Assembly (NCBI GenBank): GCA_946406115.1
Contig: OX291553.1
Coordinates: forward strand, 1,307,001 to 1,371,000
Reading direction: 5' to 3'
DNA: 64,000 nt
Source: Apoda limacodes
Lineage: Eukaryota; Arthropoda; Insecta; Lepidoptera; Limacodidae
Made by a program: the position numbers and the translations under genes. Positions 54,296 through 62,974 of this stretch are shown here, one piece after another (position 1 is the stretch's first letter; the number at the start of each line of letters is the position of its first letter). Under the pieces are notes generated by a model. That model had not been told where the DNA came from. It made no database searches and saw only the letters and a program-made list of their open reading frames with translations.

Positions 54296-55420
54296 TATGA
54301 AGAGTAAAAAGTTTTTTGTACTGTTTGCGAACAAGATGTTTCGAGTAGGATATTTTCTGCCCATCTTCGTAGTAATATTCATAAGAATAATAGCGCTATT
54401 GAGATCAATGAATGTGTAGAAAAATTAGTTCAGAATTCAGAAACTGTATTTCTAGTTACAGGGTGCATTGCCTCACTAGCAATGCCTCGAGGTCGTTATC
54501 ATGTAACAGCTCTGCAAATTCGTATCTGCTTTCTCCTCACACGTTCTTATCTCGAATACCTTTGCGTCGTGCTGTACGACAGCTTATCGATGTTAAATAA
54601 GCACAACATGTTAATTTAAAAGTAATTTTTGGAGAGTTCATTTTACCAAAAAATGACTATATTTAAATTAAATCTTTTGCAACAGGAAATGTGATTATTC
54701 ATCAAAATTACAATTTTAACCACTTGTATTCTGATCTTGTGTCAAAAATAAACAAAAAAATTAGCGAATTCCAAGAGAATGACAGGGGGTGGTCATTGTT
54801 AAAAAGCCTGTATTTATAAATTAATTTAAATCGGTATTCACCTTTAAGAGCTTCGAGTTTTATTGAATTACCAAAATATGTAAAAAATAAAAAAGCTTGT
54901 ATTAATGTTAAAAATAACGATAATTTTTGTTTTTTGTGGAATATAATTACAGTATTGTTCCTAGCTGAATCAAACGCAGACAAAACTACGCCTTATCCTC
55001 ACTTCAAAGATGTACTTAAAACCAAAAATATGGCATTTCCGGCGACATTCTCGGAAATTAAAATATTTGAAAAAAATAATCACAGAATTAGTGTCAACGT
55101 TTACGGCTTGAATTCCAATACTAAAATAATTGGACCATTGTATAAAACAACACATATAAAAAAGCGTCATGTCAATTTTCTATTCTTGCAAAATAAGTCC
55201 CGTAGTCATTACTGTCTAATTAAAAACTTGGAACGATTGGTTAGATCCCAAACTACTTAACATCATGGCACAAAGGCTCAATTTTACAGTTTACGCATTT
55301 TGAGCGTATGCAAGATTTGCCTTTGTCATTTATGCGGATTTCGAATGTTTTTTAGAACCATGTCAAACATATCAAACTTTTAACCCTAGAAAGATAGTCT
55401 GCGTAAATTTGACGCATGTG
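54296..55420 (+). pseudogene. Protein-primed family-B DNA polymerase, N-terminal part only
   Basis: This is the N-terminal region and first exonuclease motif of a Polinton-type PolB, the enzyme that copies the linear element. It begins with a zinc-finger-like segment VFCTVCEQDVSSRIFSAHLR, SNIHKN (C-x2-C...H-x5-H). A conserved block in broken frames follows (SKINKKISEFQEND at about 54740). The open frame 54934-55260 reads FCFLWNIITVLFLAES just before it and FSEIKIFEKNNHRISVNVYG, then SHYCLIKNLERLVRSQ. After a frame change, 55322-55351 reads FVIYADFECF, the Exo I motif (D-x-E). The palm motifs (D-x-x-S-L-Y-P, D-T-D) were not found, so about two thirds of the enzyme is gone. It runs opposite to the capsid genes, as is common in such elements. 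Confidence 0.85.
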
Positions 55421-56525
55421 TGTTCAAAATATTGCTCTGTCTTTGTAAATAGTGCGAATCCGTCGCTATGCGTTTAGGACATCTCACTCGTCGCTGGGTG
55501 CTTCCGTCAGGCTTACGTGTCGTTCAAATAAGTGTCACAGATTTTGAATTATAACGACCTCGTAAGTCAAAATGATGCATGATTATCTTTTAAGTGACTT
55601 TTGAGCTAAATGGATTATTGTTTTTTTTTCATCTAATTTTACAAAGTATTTACAAAAAGATAACAAAGAATAAAATATAATAATTAGTATTATTGATTAG
55701 AAATTTGGATAAGGATAAGGTCCGTAGGTATCCTATCAGCTGTTTTAAAAAGTGTAACAAGGTTACCTGCGACAAACACCAATATTGAAGTAGAAGCCCA
55801 CGAAAAACGACGTGCAGAGGAACATAGTAGAAACTTTTATAGATGAGAAAAGGTAAAAATCATATGTATTGGGAAATAAGATTTCTTTAATTTGTGGTGC
55901 TCTTAGTACATTTTGTCATTGTGTAGAATTAAGATTAAACTAATTACTTAAGCATGACTATGTAATAGTTAGTCATTTTGTACATAATATAAAAAATAAT
56001 TTAGCTTGTTATAATACCCTAACTGTCAGTCAAATTGAAATGGTACTTCATTTTTATAAAAGTAAATCTAACGTTTTAGCTGTGCAAGAACTTTTTCTTT
56101 TTGGTGGTTCATATTTTTATAACTATTTGACTTGTTGTTAATTTTTTTTGGATTTTGTGTTTTTTATAATTTTGTTATTATTGAAAATGTTGTTTTATTA
56201 ATCTAAAGCCAACTTTATTGTAAACCTTTAGATAAAAAATGTTGGTAACTATAATTAGCATTTGTGACAGACAGACAAACAAAAAAACTTTAACTATTTT
56301 ATTACGAACGTTAGAAAAGAAAATTTATGCTGATTCAGATACATTTCGATATTCAAGATGTCTTCGGTGTCGGCAGCCGGCCATACGATATTTAACATAC
56401 ATGAACCAACAAGTTTTTATTTGAAACCTGTATGACGCAAATAGATTGTTGCATTATATCAAAAAATAAATCACATAATTGAAAAGTGTCGATTCGTTAA
56501 CACGTCTTTATTATAATTTTAAAAT
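55421..56525. other. Decayed region after PolB, nothing recognised
   Basis: Should hold the rest of PolB if it survives. Short pieces such as TNIEVEAHEKRRAEEHSRNF (about 55767-55840) can be read, but no polymerase motif. A 61-residue frame at 56239-56424 is unassigned. Confidence 0.45.
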
Positions 56526-56997
56526 ATGTCTAATTACCAAAAGGCAAATTATATCGGTTTTTCAGTAGGCAAAGTTTTAAAGTATGTGGTCAAAATCGAA
56601 ATTAGTCAATTAACAGAACTACCAAACGTTGTGGAAAGCAGAACAATTGTAAAAACAAGTTATCATGCAGAAAGTGAAAATGACCCAGTGATGAATTCTG
56701 TACTGCATTCCCTTTTCCTTATTTCGACAGAGTTGGGAAAACAAACTGAGAAAATTTAATGCGCAGAGGTATGTACAAACTTTCCTATTTTTGCTTTTAC
56801 TTCTAAAATTAACAGAAAATCTAATTATTTTCCTTGTCTTTCAGATTTACTTGAGGCAAAGAATATCTGTAGCAGTAGCAGAGGAAGAGGTTTCCTCCGT
56901 GGAGATTTCATTCAAAACTTATTTGTCTTATTTTTTTTGTATTGTAAATAAACGATTTTGTCATGCACAAACATTTAGATATGTAATGTCTCTTTAG
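56526..56997 (+). CDS. Unknown small Polinton gene, possibly two exons
   Basis: The ATG at 56526 opens MSNYQKANYIGFSVGKVLKY, then VVKIEISQLTELPNVVESRT, 77 residues ending at a TAA at 56757-56759. Immediately after, GCAGAG|GTATGTAC (about 56769) and TGTCTTTCAG|A (about 56845) look like a donor and acceptor bounding a 75-nt intron. The second block codes SSSRGRGFLRGDF in one frame and AVAEEEVSSVEISFKTY in another. Poly-A-signal-like AATAAA motifs follow at 56946 and after 57000. The stop lies before the donor, so splicing would be in the 3' UTR or the frame is broken. Not recognised; no function proposed. It is the last rightward gene before the convergent capsid genes. Confidence 0.4.
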
Positions 56998-57179
56998 GAA
57001 TAGAAATAAAATAAATAATGATTTATTGTTATAACATTTATTGAATTTTCTTAAATAAAATACTTAAACTTAGTTCAGCAAAATACTTATACTTAGTTAA
57101 TATATTTTAATAGTTAATACTTATATTATACATTTGTACACAAATGAAAAAACTGTTAACTAAACTATTATATTTTAAA

Positions 57180-58154
57180 CTAATTCAAGTATTTTTTGGA
57201 ATCTAGTGTATTGTTCATATAATTAAGCAAATTTATTCTCATCAAATCGAACATTAAGAGCCTCATAGGGAAAATACACTGAATTCAAAAATACTTTCCC
57301 TTCTCTTATATTGCAGTGATCGAAGTGTGACATGTCTTTTTTTGATTTATTTTTTCGGTCTGTCTGAAATGCAATAACAGCATATCTGTTTTTCTATTTG
57401 TGAAGACATTTTAATTACCCATGTATGTTTTATTGTTTTTGGTAATAAGGGATATTCATACAAGTCCCAGTTTCGTAATAACAAGTTGATTGAACGATCT
57501 TTTTCTAGATATTTTAATAGATTTAGTTTTTCTCGATCGGAAACTTTTACGTGTGAAACACGCCAAACAATTTTTTTAAGTATCATATCATCTATTACTT
57601 CTCCAGTGTTTAGTTTTATCGCGTTCAGATTAGTATTGCTGCGTAAAAGTATTAGCTCATATCTACAATTCATTATTATTTTATTATAATCCTCAGAAAA
57701 TCCAAGCACTTTGTTCAGTGGTATAGATACTGCAAAATTCCCTGATCTTGTATTTTTTGTTCCATCTATATCCCACCCTCATGCTTTCGAAATTTTTGAT
57801 TCATTTTCATTCATACACAAAATAATTTTATTGTTGTTGTTATACATTTTTAATTCTATCTATTTCAACTCCGTTAAGTTCATAGCGAACATCTTGAAAT
57901 AGAAATAAAGTGGGGTTGTTAGTAAAATTAACGCTAGTTGCAACATCTTTTAGATCTCTTTTTTTAACGATGACCATTCCTTTTAGGTATATTGTACTAG
58001 CTGATGGCAATACGTACAAGTCTTGTTGGTTGATAGGTATTCTTATTCCATCATTTTTATTAAAAGTAGTGATATATGGCTTATACGAATGAATTTCCAT
58101 GCTTTCTATAGTATTATCAAATACAATAGGTTGCGCTACGTTTAATACACTCAT
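57180..58154 (-). pseudogene. Major capsid protein (double jelly-roll type), broken in three frames
   Basis: The hexon-like protein that would form the shell. It starts at 58154 (MSVLNVAQPIVFDNTIESME) and runs to a stop at 57840 with SYKPYITTFNKNDGIRIPIN, QQDLYVLPSASTIYLKGMVI and LFLFQDVRYELNGVEIDRIK. It resumes in a second frame (57709-57347: LGFSEDYNKIIMNCRYELIL, LKKIVWRVSHVKVSDREKLN, LLLRNWDLYEYPLLPKTIKH) and a third (57333-57223: MSHFDHCNIREGKVFLNSVY, FPYEALNVRFDENKFA), then a stop. About 325 codons are traceable; capsid proteins of this group are usually over 400 residues, so the C-terminus is lost. Recognition rests on remembered family resemblance (QQDL..LPS...L, F.D.RYELNG.EID, NWDLYE.PLL). 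Confidence 0.82.
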
Positions 58155-58318
58155 TTTAGTAATCCAATTAATTTTAAAAAGTCTTTATTTTCAACACTTA
58201 ATTTTTTTTTTTAAGTTAGTAGATGTTAGTGATACAGGTGCTCTTTTGCGAATTACCTGTATCTTTCTAAGCTTCTTTGGTCGTGAAAAAGAATTTATAT
58301 TAATTTGACGAAAGTCTA

Positions 58319-58987
58319 TCATTTTTTCTTTAGATGTAGGTACAGTAGTACCTCTTCTCCCCGAAAATTAACTAACTTGTTCTGTGAATCTAAAATTTTT
58401 ATATTTACACTACTGATAGTTTTTTGATTAATCGGAAAATATATTATATTCTTTGGTACCTCAATAATTCTATATCCAGGCGGCACAATAGGGTCAAATT
58501 CATGGATTATGTGGCTTGGAATTCCATTAATGAAGGATCCACAGACAATATCACATTCAACTCGGACAACAGTGGTAGAAAGAATATTGACTTGGATCTG
58601 TGATTCATGAAATTTATTTTTTTGTAATGTTTTTTTATTGTATCCGAGAATACTCCCAATAGAATTTTCTTTTTCAAAATGAATGTTAGAGCAACAAATT
58701 ACAGTACGTAAAGTATTATTGTTACAAGTTAAACTAAAGGTGCTGCTTCTAATGTTTTTCCTTATATAGTAACAAATGTCCTGTAGTTCATAAGATCCTT
58801 CAGGTATTTCAATCACTTCATTATCACCATAATGAAATTTATTATTTTTACTTTCAACATTTGGAATAGAGTTAAAAGTAGAAAGGTATAAAAGACCACA
58901 TTCGTAATCTCCGTCTAACTGTAGAGCAGGAGAATAACAAGTATTTAAGCTTGATGTGAACCCAGATATTTACAGCGTGAAAGACAT
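58319..58987 (-). pseudogene. Minor capsid/penton-like protein, one premature stop
   Basis: Downstream of a start at 58987, codon 6 is TAA (58970-58972). The frame then stays open to the natural end: LNTCYSPALQLDGDYECGLL, YLSTFNSIPNVESKNN, EIPEGSYELQDICYYIRKNI, NSIGSILGYNKKTLQKN and IVPPGYRIIEVPKNIIYFPI, with a C-terminus LVNFRGEEVLLYLHLKKK. About 222 residues in all, the size and layout of the single-jelly-roll vertex protein of Polinton/adintovirus elements (ISSVNIKILDSQNKLVNFRG near the end). It lies between protease and major capsid genes, as expected. Only the N-terminal stop disables it. A downstream in-frame ATG is not obvious, so the 166-residue open part would need a non-standard start. 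Confidence 0.82.
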
Positions 58988-59025
58988 TATTAAAATGGTT
59001 TATTTTATTGAATTATCTTAATTTA

Positions 59026-59394
59026 TTATCTTGAATGCCAAAAATTGTTCAAATATTGTATACACAAGTGACCACAATTAACAGTATTAAAGTTCTGATA
59101 TACATTGTAATTGTAATAAACATTAGACAAATTTAAATAGGACAGTAACTCTTGGGGTGGTCTTAGATTTCCAAAACTATTGAAGTACTCACAGTAATTG
59201 TTAATTTTTGTATAGGCTACCCAGTGCGTTCCAGGATTCTTAGAGTTATCTAAATTGACAATCGCACACTCAATATCTTTAGGTTTTTTTGGTAAAGCAT
59301 CTTACATGAATACTTCTCGAAAATACGGTATATCATTAGTGTGCTTTAAAATATCTACATTCGTTAAAGCACGTCTAGGTAGCCTTCTAGTTAG
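59026..59394 (-). pseudogene. Adenain-type cysteine protease, premature stop
   Basis: Too broken for a long open frame, but one frame reads NKLTRRLPRRALTNVDILKH, PYFREVFM, a TAA at 59302-59304, then DALPKKPKDIECAIVNLDNS, GTHWVAYTKINN, YFNSFGNLRPPQELLSYL, VYQNFNTVNCGHLCIQYLNN and a stop at 59026-59028. GTHWVAY holds the catalytic histidine, YFNSFG the acid-region motif (asparagine where aspartate is usual) and NCGHLC the nucleophilic cysteine. This is the maturation protease family shared by adenoviruses, Polintons and virophages. The 5' end overlaps the 3' end of the PLA2 gene, and no start ATG is visible. Confidence 0.85.
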
Positions 59395-60112
59395 TTTGTT
59401 TTGCTGGTTTTAAACATAATCCGTTACCTTTATAAGGTTTAATGTAGAGACCTTTTCCTAACGCAATAGATTCCATCATTTTGTTATAACGCTGTGACTC
59501 TTCAAGGTTTTGTTTTGCTGATTATGCTATTCACTGCTTTAGCAATACCTGCAGCTCCTCCAGCTAAAGACCCTAATACAGATAAGCCAGCCAAAATTGG
59601 TATAAGTGGTAGAATCCCTCCAGTTTTTGGTATTAGTATAAGACGGGATAAGCAAACATTTTTATTTTAAAATAATGTTTTTGCAGTCAAGTAGGTAATC
59701 TTTATAGCATTATTGTTATCTTTAGGCTTGCGGTTTTTCATATAATTTCGGATTTTAGACACGACTGACTTAAAAGATTTAACTCCAGCACCATTTTTTA
59801 ATTTAGTTTTCATAACTTTGCTTACGAGCCAAGACGCTAATTTTTCTCCGGTTCTAGTATTTTTTGACTTCATTCTTTGTTTTGCCATATTCAGAAGCCA
59901 AAGTCAGCTTTATGACGATCTTCTAAATTACGATGTTCGGAATAAGCTATATCGTGACGCTTACAAGCCTCGTCTAATTCGTTTATCCCTTTGTCACCTC
60001 GAGCCAATCTTTCTTGTAGTCTTGTACCAGAACCACAATAATTATATCCTGGTAAATGAAGTTCAAATGGTAAATTGCTTATTATATTATTAACAAGTCC
60101 TCCACCGTTCAT
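59387..60112 (-). pseudogene. Phospholipase A2-domain virion protein with hydrophobic C-terminal region, several frameshifts
   Basis: It starts at 60112. Residues 20-60 read LPGYNYCGSGTRLQERLARG and DEACKRHDIAYSEH: a calcium-loop motif (Y-x-G-x-G) and the catalytic HD pair (residues 53-54), as in parvovirus-type PLA2 domains that permeabilise membranes during entry. A frame break after HKADFGF leads to 59888-59667 (RTGEKLASWLVSKVMKTKLK, FKSVVSKIRNYMKNRKPK). Another break leads to LIPKTGGILPLIPILAGLSV, LGSLAGGAAGIAKAVNS (about 59630-59530). A third leads to SQRYNKMMESIALGKGLYIK, PYKGNGLCLKPAKQTN and a TAG at 59387-59389. The whole looks like one ~240-residue gene. The glycine/alanine-rich hydrophobic stretch could insert in membranes (inference). 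Confidence 0.82.
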
Positions 60113-60183
60113 TACTTAATTTAAAATGAATACATGGTTGAATATCTTACAATTGTAAAGTATTTATAAGTTAAAAATAAACA
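60113..60183. other. Intergenic gap between PLA2 and integrase genes
   Basis: Short AT-rich gap with no feature seen. Confidence 0.4.
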
Positions 60184-61088
60184 CTATACAATAAACATTT
60201 TGTTAATCCAACTATTTTCCTTTTCATTGAGTCCTAACCATTTTACAAATATTTTATTTCCTTTCTTTCTTATCATTATTTCAATTAAATAAATGTTTGG
60301 ATGTTTAGTTTTTTGCAACTCTTGTTCGTAAAAGGAACCGAGTATTATTTGATTTCTTTGATCATGAATGTGATAAGTTACTGGGTAAGTATTATTAACT
60401 TTTGTTATGGTGAATAGTTCAGAAGACCAGTTAGGTGTATACCCCTTTATGAAATTTTCATTATATAATTGCTAATCCGAACACAGTCACCTACTTTTAA
60501 TTTTGATTTTCTTAAGTACTGAGGTGTTTCATTCCCCTTTTTGTTATTCATAACGACGGTTTGGTTATCATATGTTACATTTATTGGTTTAAATTTAGTG
60601 GTTCGATGGACAGTATCATTATATGTTGACAAAGCATCGTTCAAAGGTGATCCGATCCATTTGTTATTTCCAATTAAAGTAAGTGTTCTTATAAATCTTT
60701 CAACAATTGACGCCTTTTTCACAAAAAATGTAGAATAGTGATTTATATTAAAAGTTGTTATTATTTTATTAAACACTTCATTGTAAAATTCTTTTCCCAT
60801 ATCTGTCTGAAGGTTAATAGGAATTTGACCACAATCCAAAATTTTTTGAAAAGCGTTTCCTACGTCACGTTTTGTTTTCGTTTTCAGAGGAACTCCCCAC
60901 GCGAATTTTGAAAAGCAGTCTATAACAACTAAAATATATTTAAAACCTTTGTTCACTTTTTCCGTTTTCTGCATGTCAATTAAATCAGCTTGCCATAAAT
61001 CATCAATCACTTTCAATATTACTGCCCTACGAATGAAGTGTTTTCTAGCTGGTTTGTGAAGTTCACCAACTATGTCTTGTCTGTTCAT
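60184..61088 (-). pseudogene. Retrovirus-like DDE integrase with C-terminal chromodomain, one frameshift
   Basis: It starts MNRQDIVGELHKPARKHFIR at 61088. The catalytic core shows D35 (LWQADLIDM), D96 (INLQTDMGKEF) and E130 (KKASIVERF), so all three metal ligands are present. After E130 the usual basic segment is shortened (RTLTLIGNNKWIGSPLN). YNDTVHRTTKFKPINV and SKLKVGDCVRISNY follow. A frame change at about 60465 leads to GYTPNWSSELFTITKVNNTY, IILGSFYEQELQKT and a chromodomain (YLIEIMIRKKGNKIFVKWLG, then NSWINK), stop at 60184-60186. A C-terminal chromodomain is typical of Polinton integrases. It would join the element to the 6-bp target. No N-terminal HHCC zinc domain is visible. It starts 2 bp after the upstream gene ends. 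Confidence 0.9.
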
Positions 61089-61090
61089 AA

Positions 61091-61420
61091 TTATTTAGGT
61101 GCGGTTTTCTGTGATACAACATTTTTTAATTCTGATTTAATATCCAGCAACTGTTTTTTTAAAGTTTGAATCAGGCTTTTTATAGCATTTATTTCGACCA
61201 GGAAAGATAGTTTTCCACAATATTCTTTTAGTACATTATCAACATACTTCTTATTGACGGCTTCGTCAGGTAGCTGAGGTGTTTTGAGTCCTTTTATACT
61301 TGCTGATATTAAGTTTAAATCTCCATAAATAGACTTAAGAAATACTTTGTCAGTAATATCGAAAACTTCTGACAAACGCAATCTTTTATGCACGTAATGA
61401 CCAAACTTTTCAACGTTCAT
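61091..61420 (-). CDS. Small intact Polinton protein with an LPDEAVNKKYVD motif, coiled-coil end
   Basis: An open 109-residue frame: MNVEKFGHYVHKRLRLSEVF, DITDKVFLKSIYGDLNLISA, SIKGLKTPQLPDEAVNKKYV, then a heptad-like C-terminal helix (EINAIKSLIQTLKKQLLDIK, SELKNVVSQ). The D-A-V-N-K-x-Y-V-D string is found in many phage and virus fibre or attachment proteins, where it precedes a trimerising helix. A virion fibre or oligomerising role is inferred from that and from its place between an early-end hypothetical and the integrase. It is undamaged, unlike its neighbours. Confidence 0.55.
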   Translation of the reverse strand: MNVEKFGHYVHKRLRLSEVFDITDKVFLKSIYGDLNLISASIKGLKTPQLPDEAVNKKYVDNVLKEYCGKLSFLVEINAIKSLIQTLKKQLLDIKSELKNVVSQKTAPK

Positions 61421-61536
61421 TGTTCAATAAATGTATCTCTAAATGGTTTGATGACAACTGAATGTTAATATGAAGTTATCTGTATTGTATTTGAATAAAT
61501 CGTTAAGAATGCATGTAATAGGTAATTTTTCATATT

Positions 61537-62560
61537 TTATTTGTTAATAATACCAGCTTCTTGCAACTCCTCTACGATAGATATTATTTCATTGTCTAAT
61601 CCACTGTTTCCTGCATCACGAGAAGATATTAAAAGTTTTAGTCTTTCAACTAACTCATTAGGGTCATCCCAATACATATGATCAACAATTTTATTATATT
61701 TTTTTAAAATTGGTAACCCAGACCCTTGAGTAAGACTTTCGGTGCTTGTACATTGCTAAGATAACTTGAAAAGTGGTTTGATAATATTTAAGTACTTGCT
61801 TCCTTTATTACTTTTAATTGGTTTCTTAGGGTTGAAGTCACGCCTATGTGCATTTGTAATAGTTAAAATCTGTTTGTAACTGTTTAGGTCACTATTTTAG
61901 TGATTGTTTCTAAATCTTGTATTCTTTTGAATAATAATTCCATTAGACCTTCAGTTTTTTGTAAGGCTTTCCAGAAACTGAAATTGAATTTTCTGTTTGG
62001 ACAATTCGAGAATAATCTATCATCAGTTTACCACGTTCATTTCTAACACCAAATGGAATATCTTCCAATACTTTTACAGTTCGTTCTGAAGGTGGTGACC
62101 AATTATGTTGTGGACTTGAAATAGATTCAATTGTTTTGAATGAAGCGTCACTTGAAATGTTGGTTTTTTTATTATTTGTATCGCTCATACTTTTCGAATA
62201 ATCTTCATAGATATTGTCTTCATAATCATTAAAGTTCTTAAGAGTTTTATCAACTTTTTTACACTGTTCATCGGAATCTATTTCATATTCACTTCCATCC
62301 TGAAGATCAAAATCAAATTCATGTATTTTTTTCATATATTTTGCTTTTTTCCCTGGGATTACGTCTTCATTGTAATTAGGTTTGATATTTTGTGTTGCAT
62401 TTCTTGATACCATTTTATGTAGTGGATCCGTTAAAGGTTTGAACACAGATTTAAGGACTTTATCATTTTCAGTTTGGATACTACGCAACTGCCTTACTTT
62501 TTTCTTAACAACGCTAGCTGATTTAATTATCTGTTTTTTGATATTTACTTGCGAATCCAT
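61537..62560 (-). pseudogene. Charged Polinton hypothetical protein, C-terminal half broken
   Basis: It opens MDSQVNIKKQIIKSASVVKK, KVRQLRSIQTENDKVLKSVF. The first 205 residues are open: a basic start, an acidic centre (EFDFDLQDGSEYEIDSDEQC), DIPFGVRNERGKLMIDYSRI and SVSGKPYKKLKV. After a stop at 61943 the sequence is still readable in other frames: ITNAHRRDFNPKKPIKSNKG, SKYLNIIKPLF and, near 61740-61540, GLPILKKYNKIVDHMYWDDP, NELVERLKLLISSRDAGNSG, EIISIVEELQEAGI. Proteins with this WDDPNELV-RL-LL end are common hypothetical genes of insect Polinton-type elements (recalled, not searched). No catalytic motif; function unknown. It is the first gene from the right end. Confidence 0.65.
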
Positions 62561-62879
62561 TTTTCACAATAAGCTTTACCAATGTTATAGACAACACTAA
62601 ACACATATCGATATGACTACATATTTATATTAATTTGAGAGACATTGACACACACAAGACTACCGAAAGATAAAAGAAAGTTAAGATTTTTATAATTTAT
62701 AAATAACATATTATTTGTCCAACAGTTGTTGTAGGGTAAAACATTTTTCTACTAGAAGAGAACAGAACGATTTGCATATATTTGTAAGTTTATCCCTTCT
62801 TGTCTCGTAAAACGGAATGATGCTTCCCAAAATACCTTGTGCATAGAGCTAGAAAAAGGTTGGTCGGTATCAAATACGT
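62561..62879. other. Polinton right subterminal region
   Basis: Non-coding. It holds the single right-end copy of the subterminal core (62838-62864) and is the likely promoter side of the minus-strand gene row. Confidence 0.5.
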
Positions 62880-62968
62880 TAATCTCTTTACATTCACCCA
62901 AACTGAAAATTTTACGTAATCGATTCCAAAATGTTGAAGTGAGCCAGAATGCCCAATAAACACCTACT
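62880..62968 (-). repeat. Right terminal inverted repeat
   Basis: The inverse complement of the left terminus, exact over 62937-62968 and similar to about 62885 (GGAATCGATTACGTAAAA, TTTTCAGTTTGGGTGAATG). It lacks the foldback block of the left end. Confidence 0.92.
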
Positions 62969-62974
62969 GTTGTT
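62969..62974. other. Right target-site duplication of the Polinton
   Basis: GTTGTT, against GTTATT at 46075-46080. Confidence 0.75.

Larger units (their letters stand above)
46081..62968. mobile_element. Polinton/Maverick (adintovirus-like) element, full-length span, inactivated
   Basis: The ends are exact 32-bp inverted repeats (46081-46112 and 62937-62968) beginning AGTAGGTGTTTATTGGGC. Similarity continues inward for about 50 bp more, and a 6-bp target duplication flanks it. The 16,888-bp span includes a nested 3.58-kb LINE-A, leaving about 13.3 kb of element. Protein-primed PolB, chromodomain integrase, adenain-type protease, major and minor capsid proteins and a PLA2 protein define it as a virus-like Polinton. 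Capsid/integrase genes run leftward and PolB runs rightward, converging near 57.0-57.2 kb. Nearly all genes carry stops or frameshifts. A packaging ATPase and the PolB catalytic domain were not found. The name adintovirus-like rests on gene content known for that group, not on a tree. Confidence 0.93.

Noticed and set aside
56239..56424. A 61-residue frame as a Polinton gene
   Set aside because: No start context, motif or conserved neighbour order supports it.
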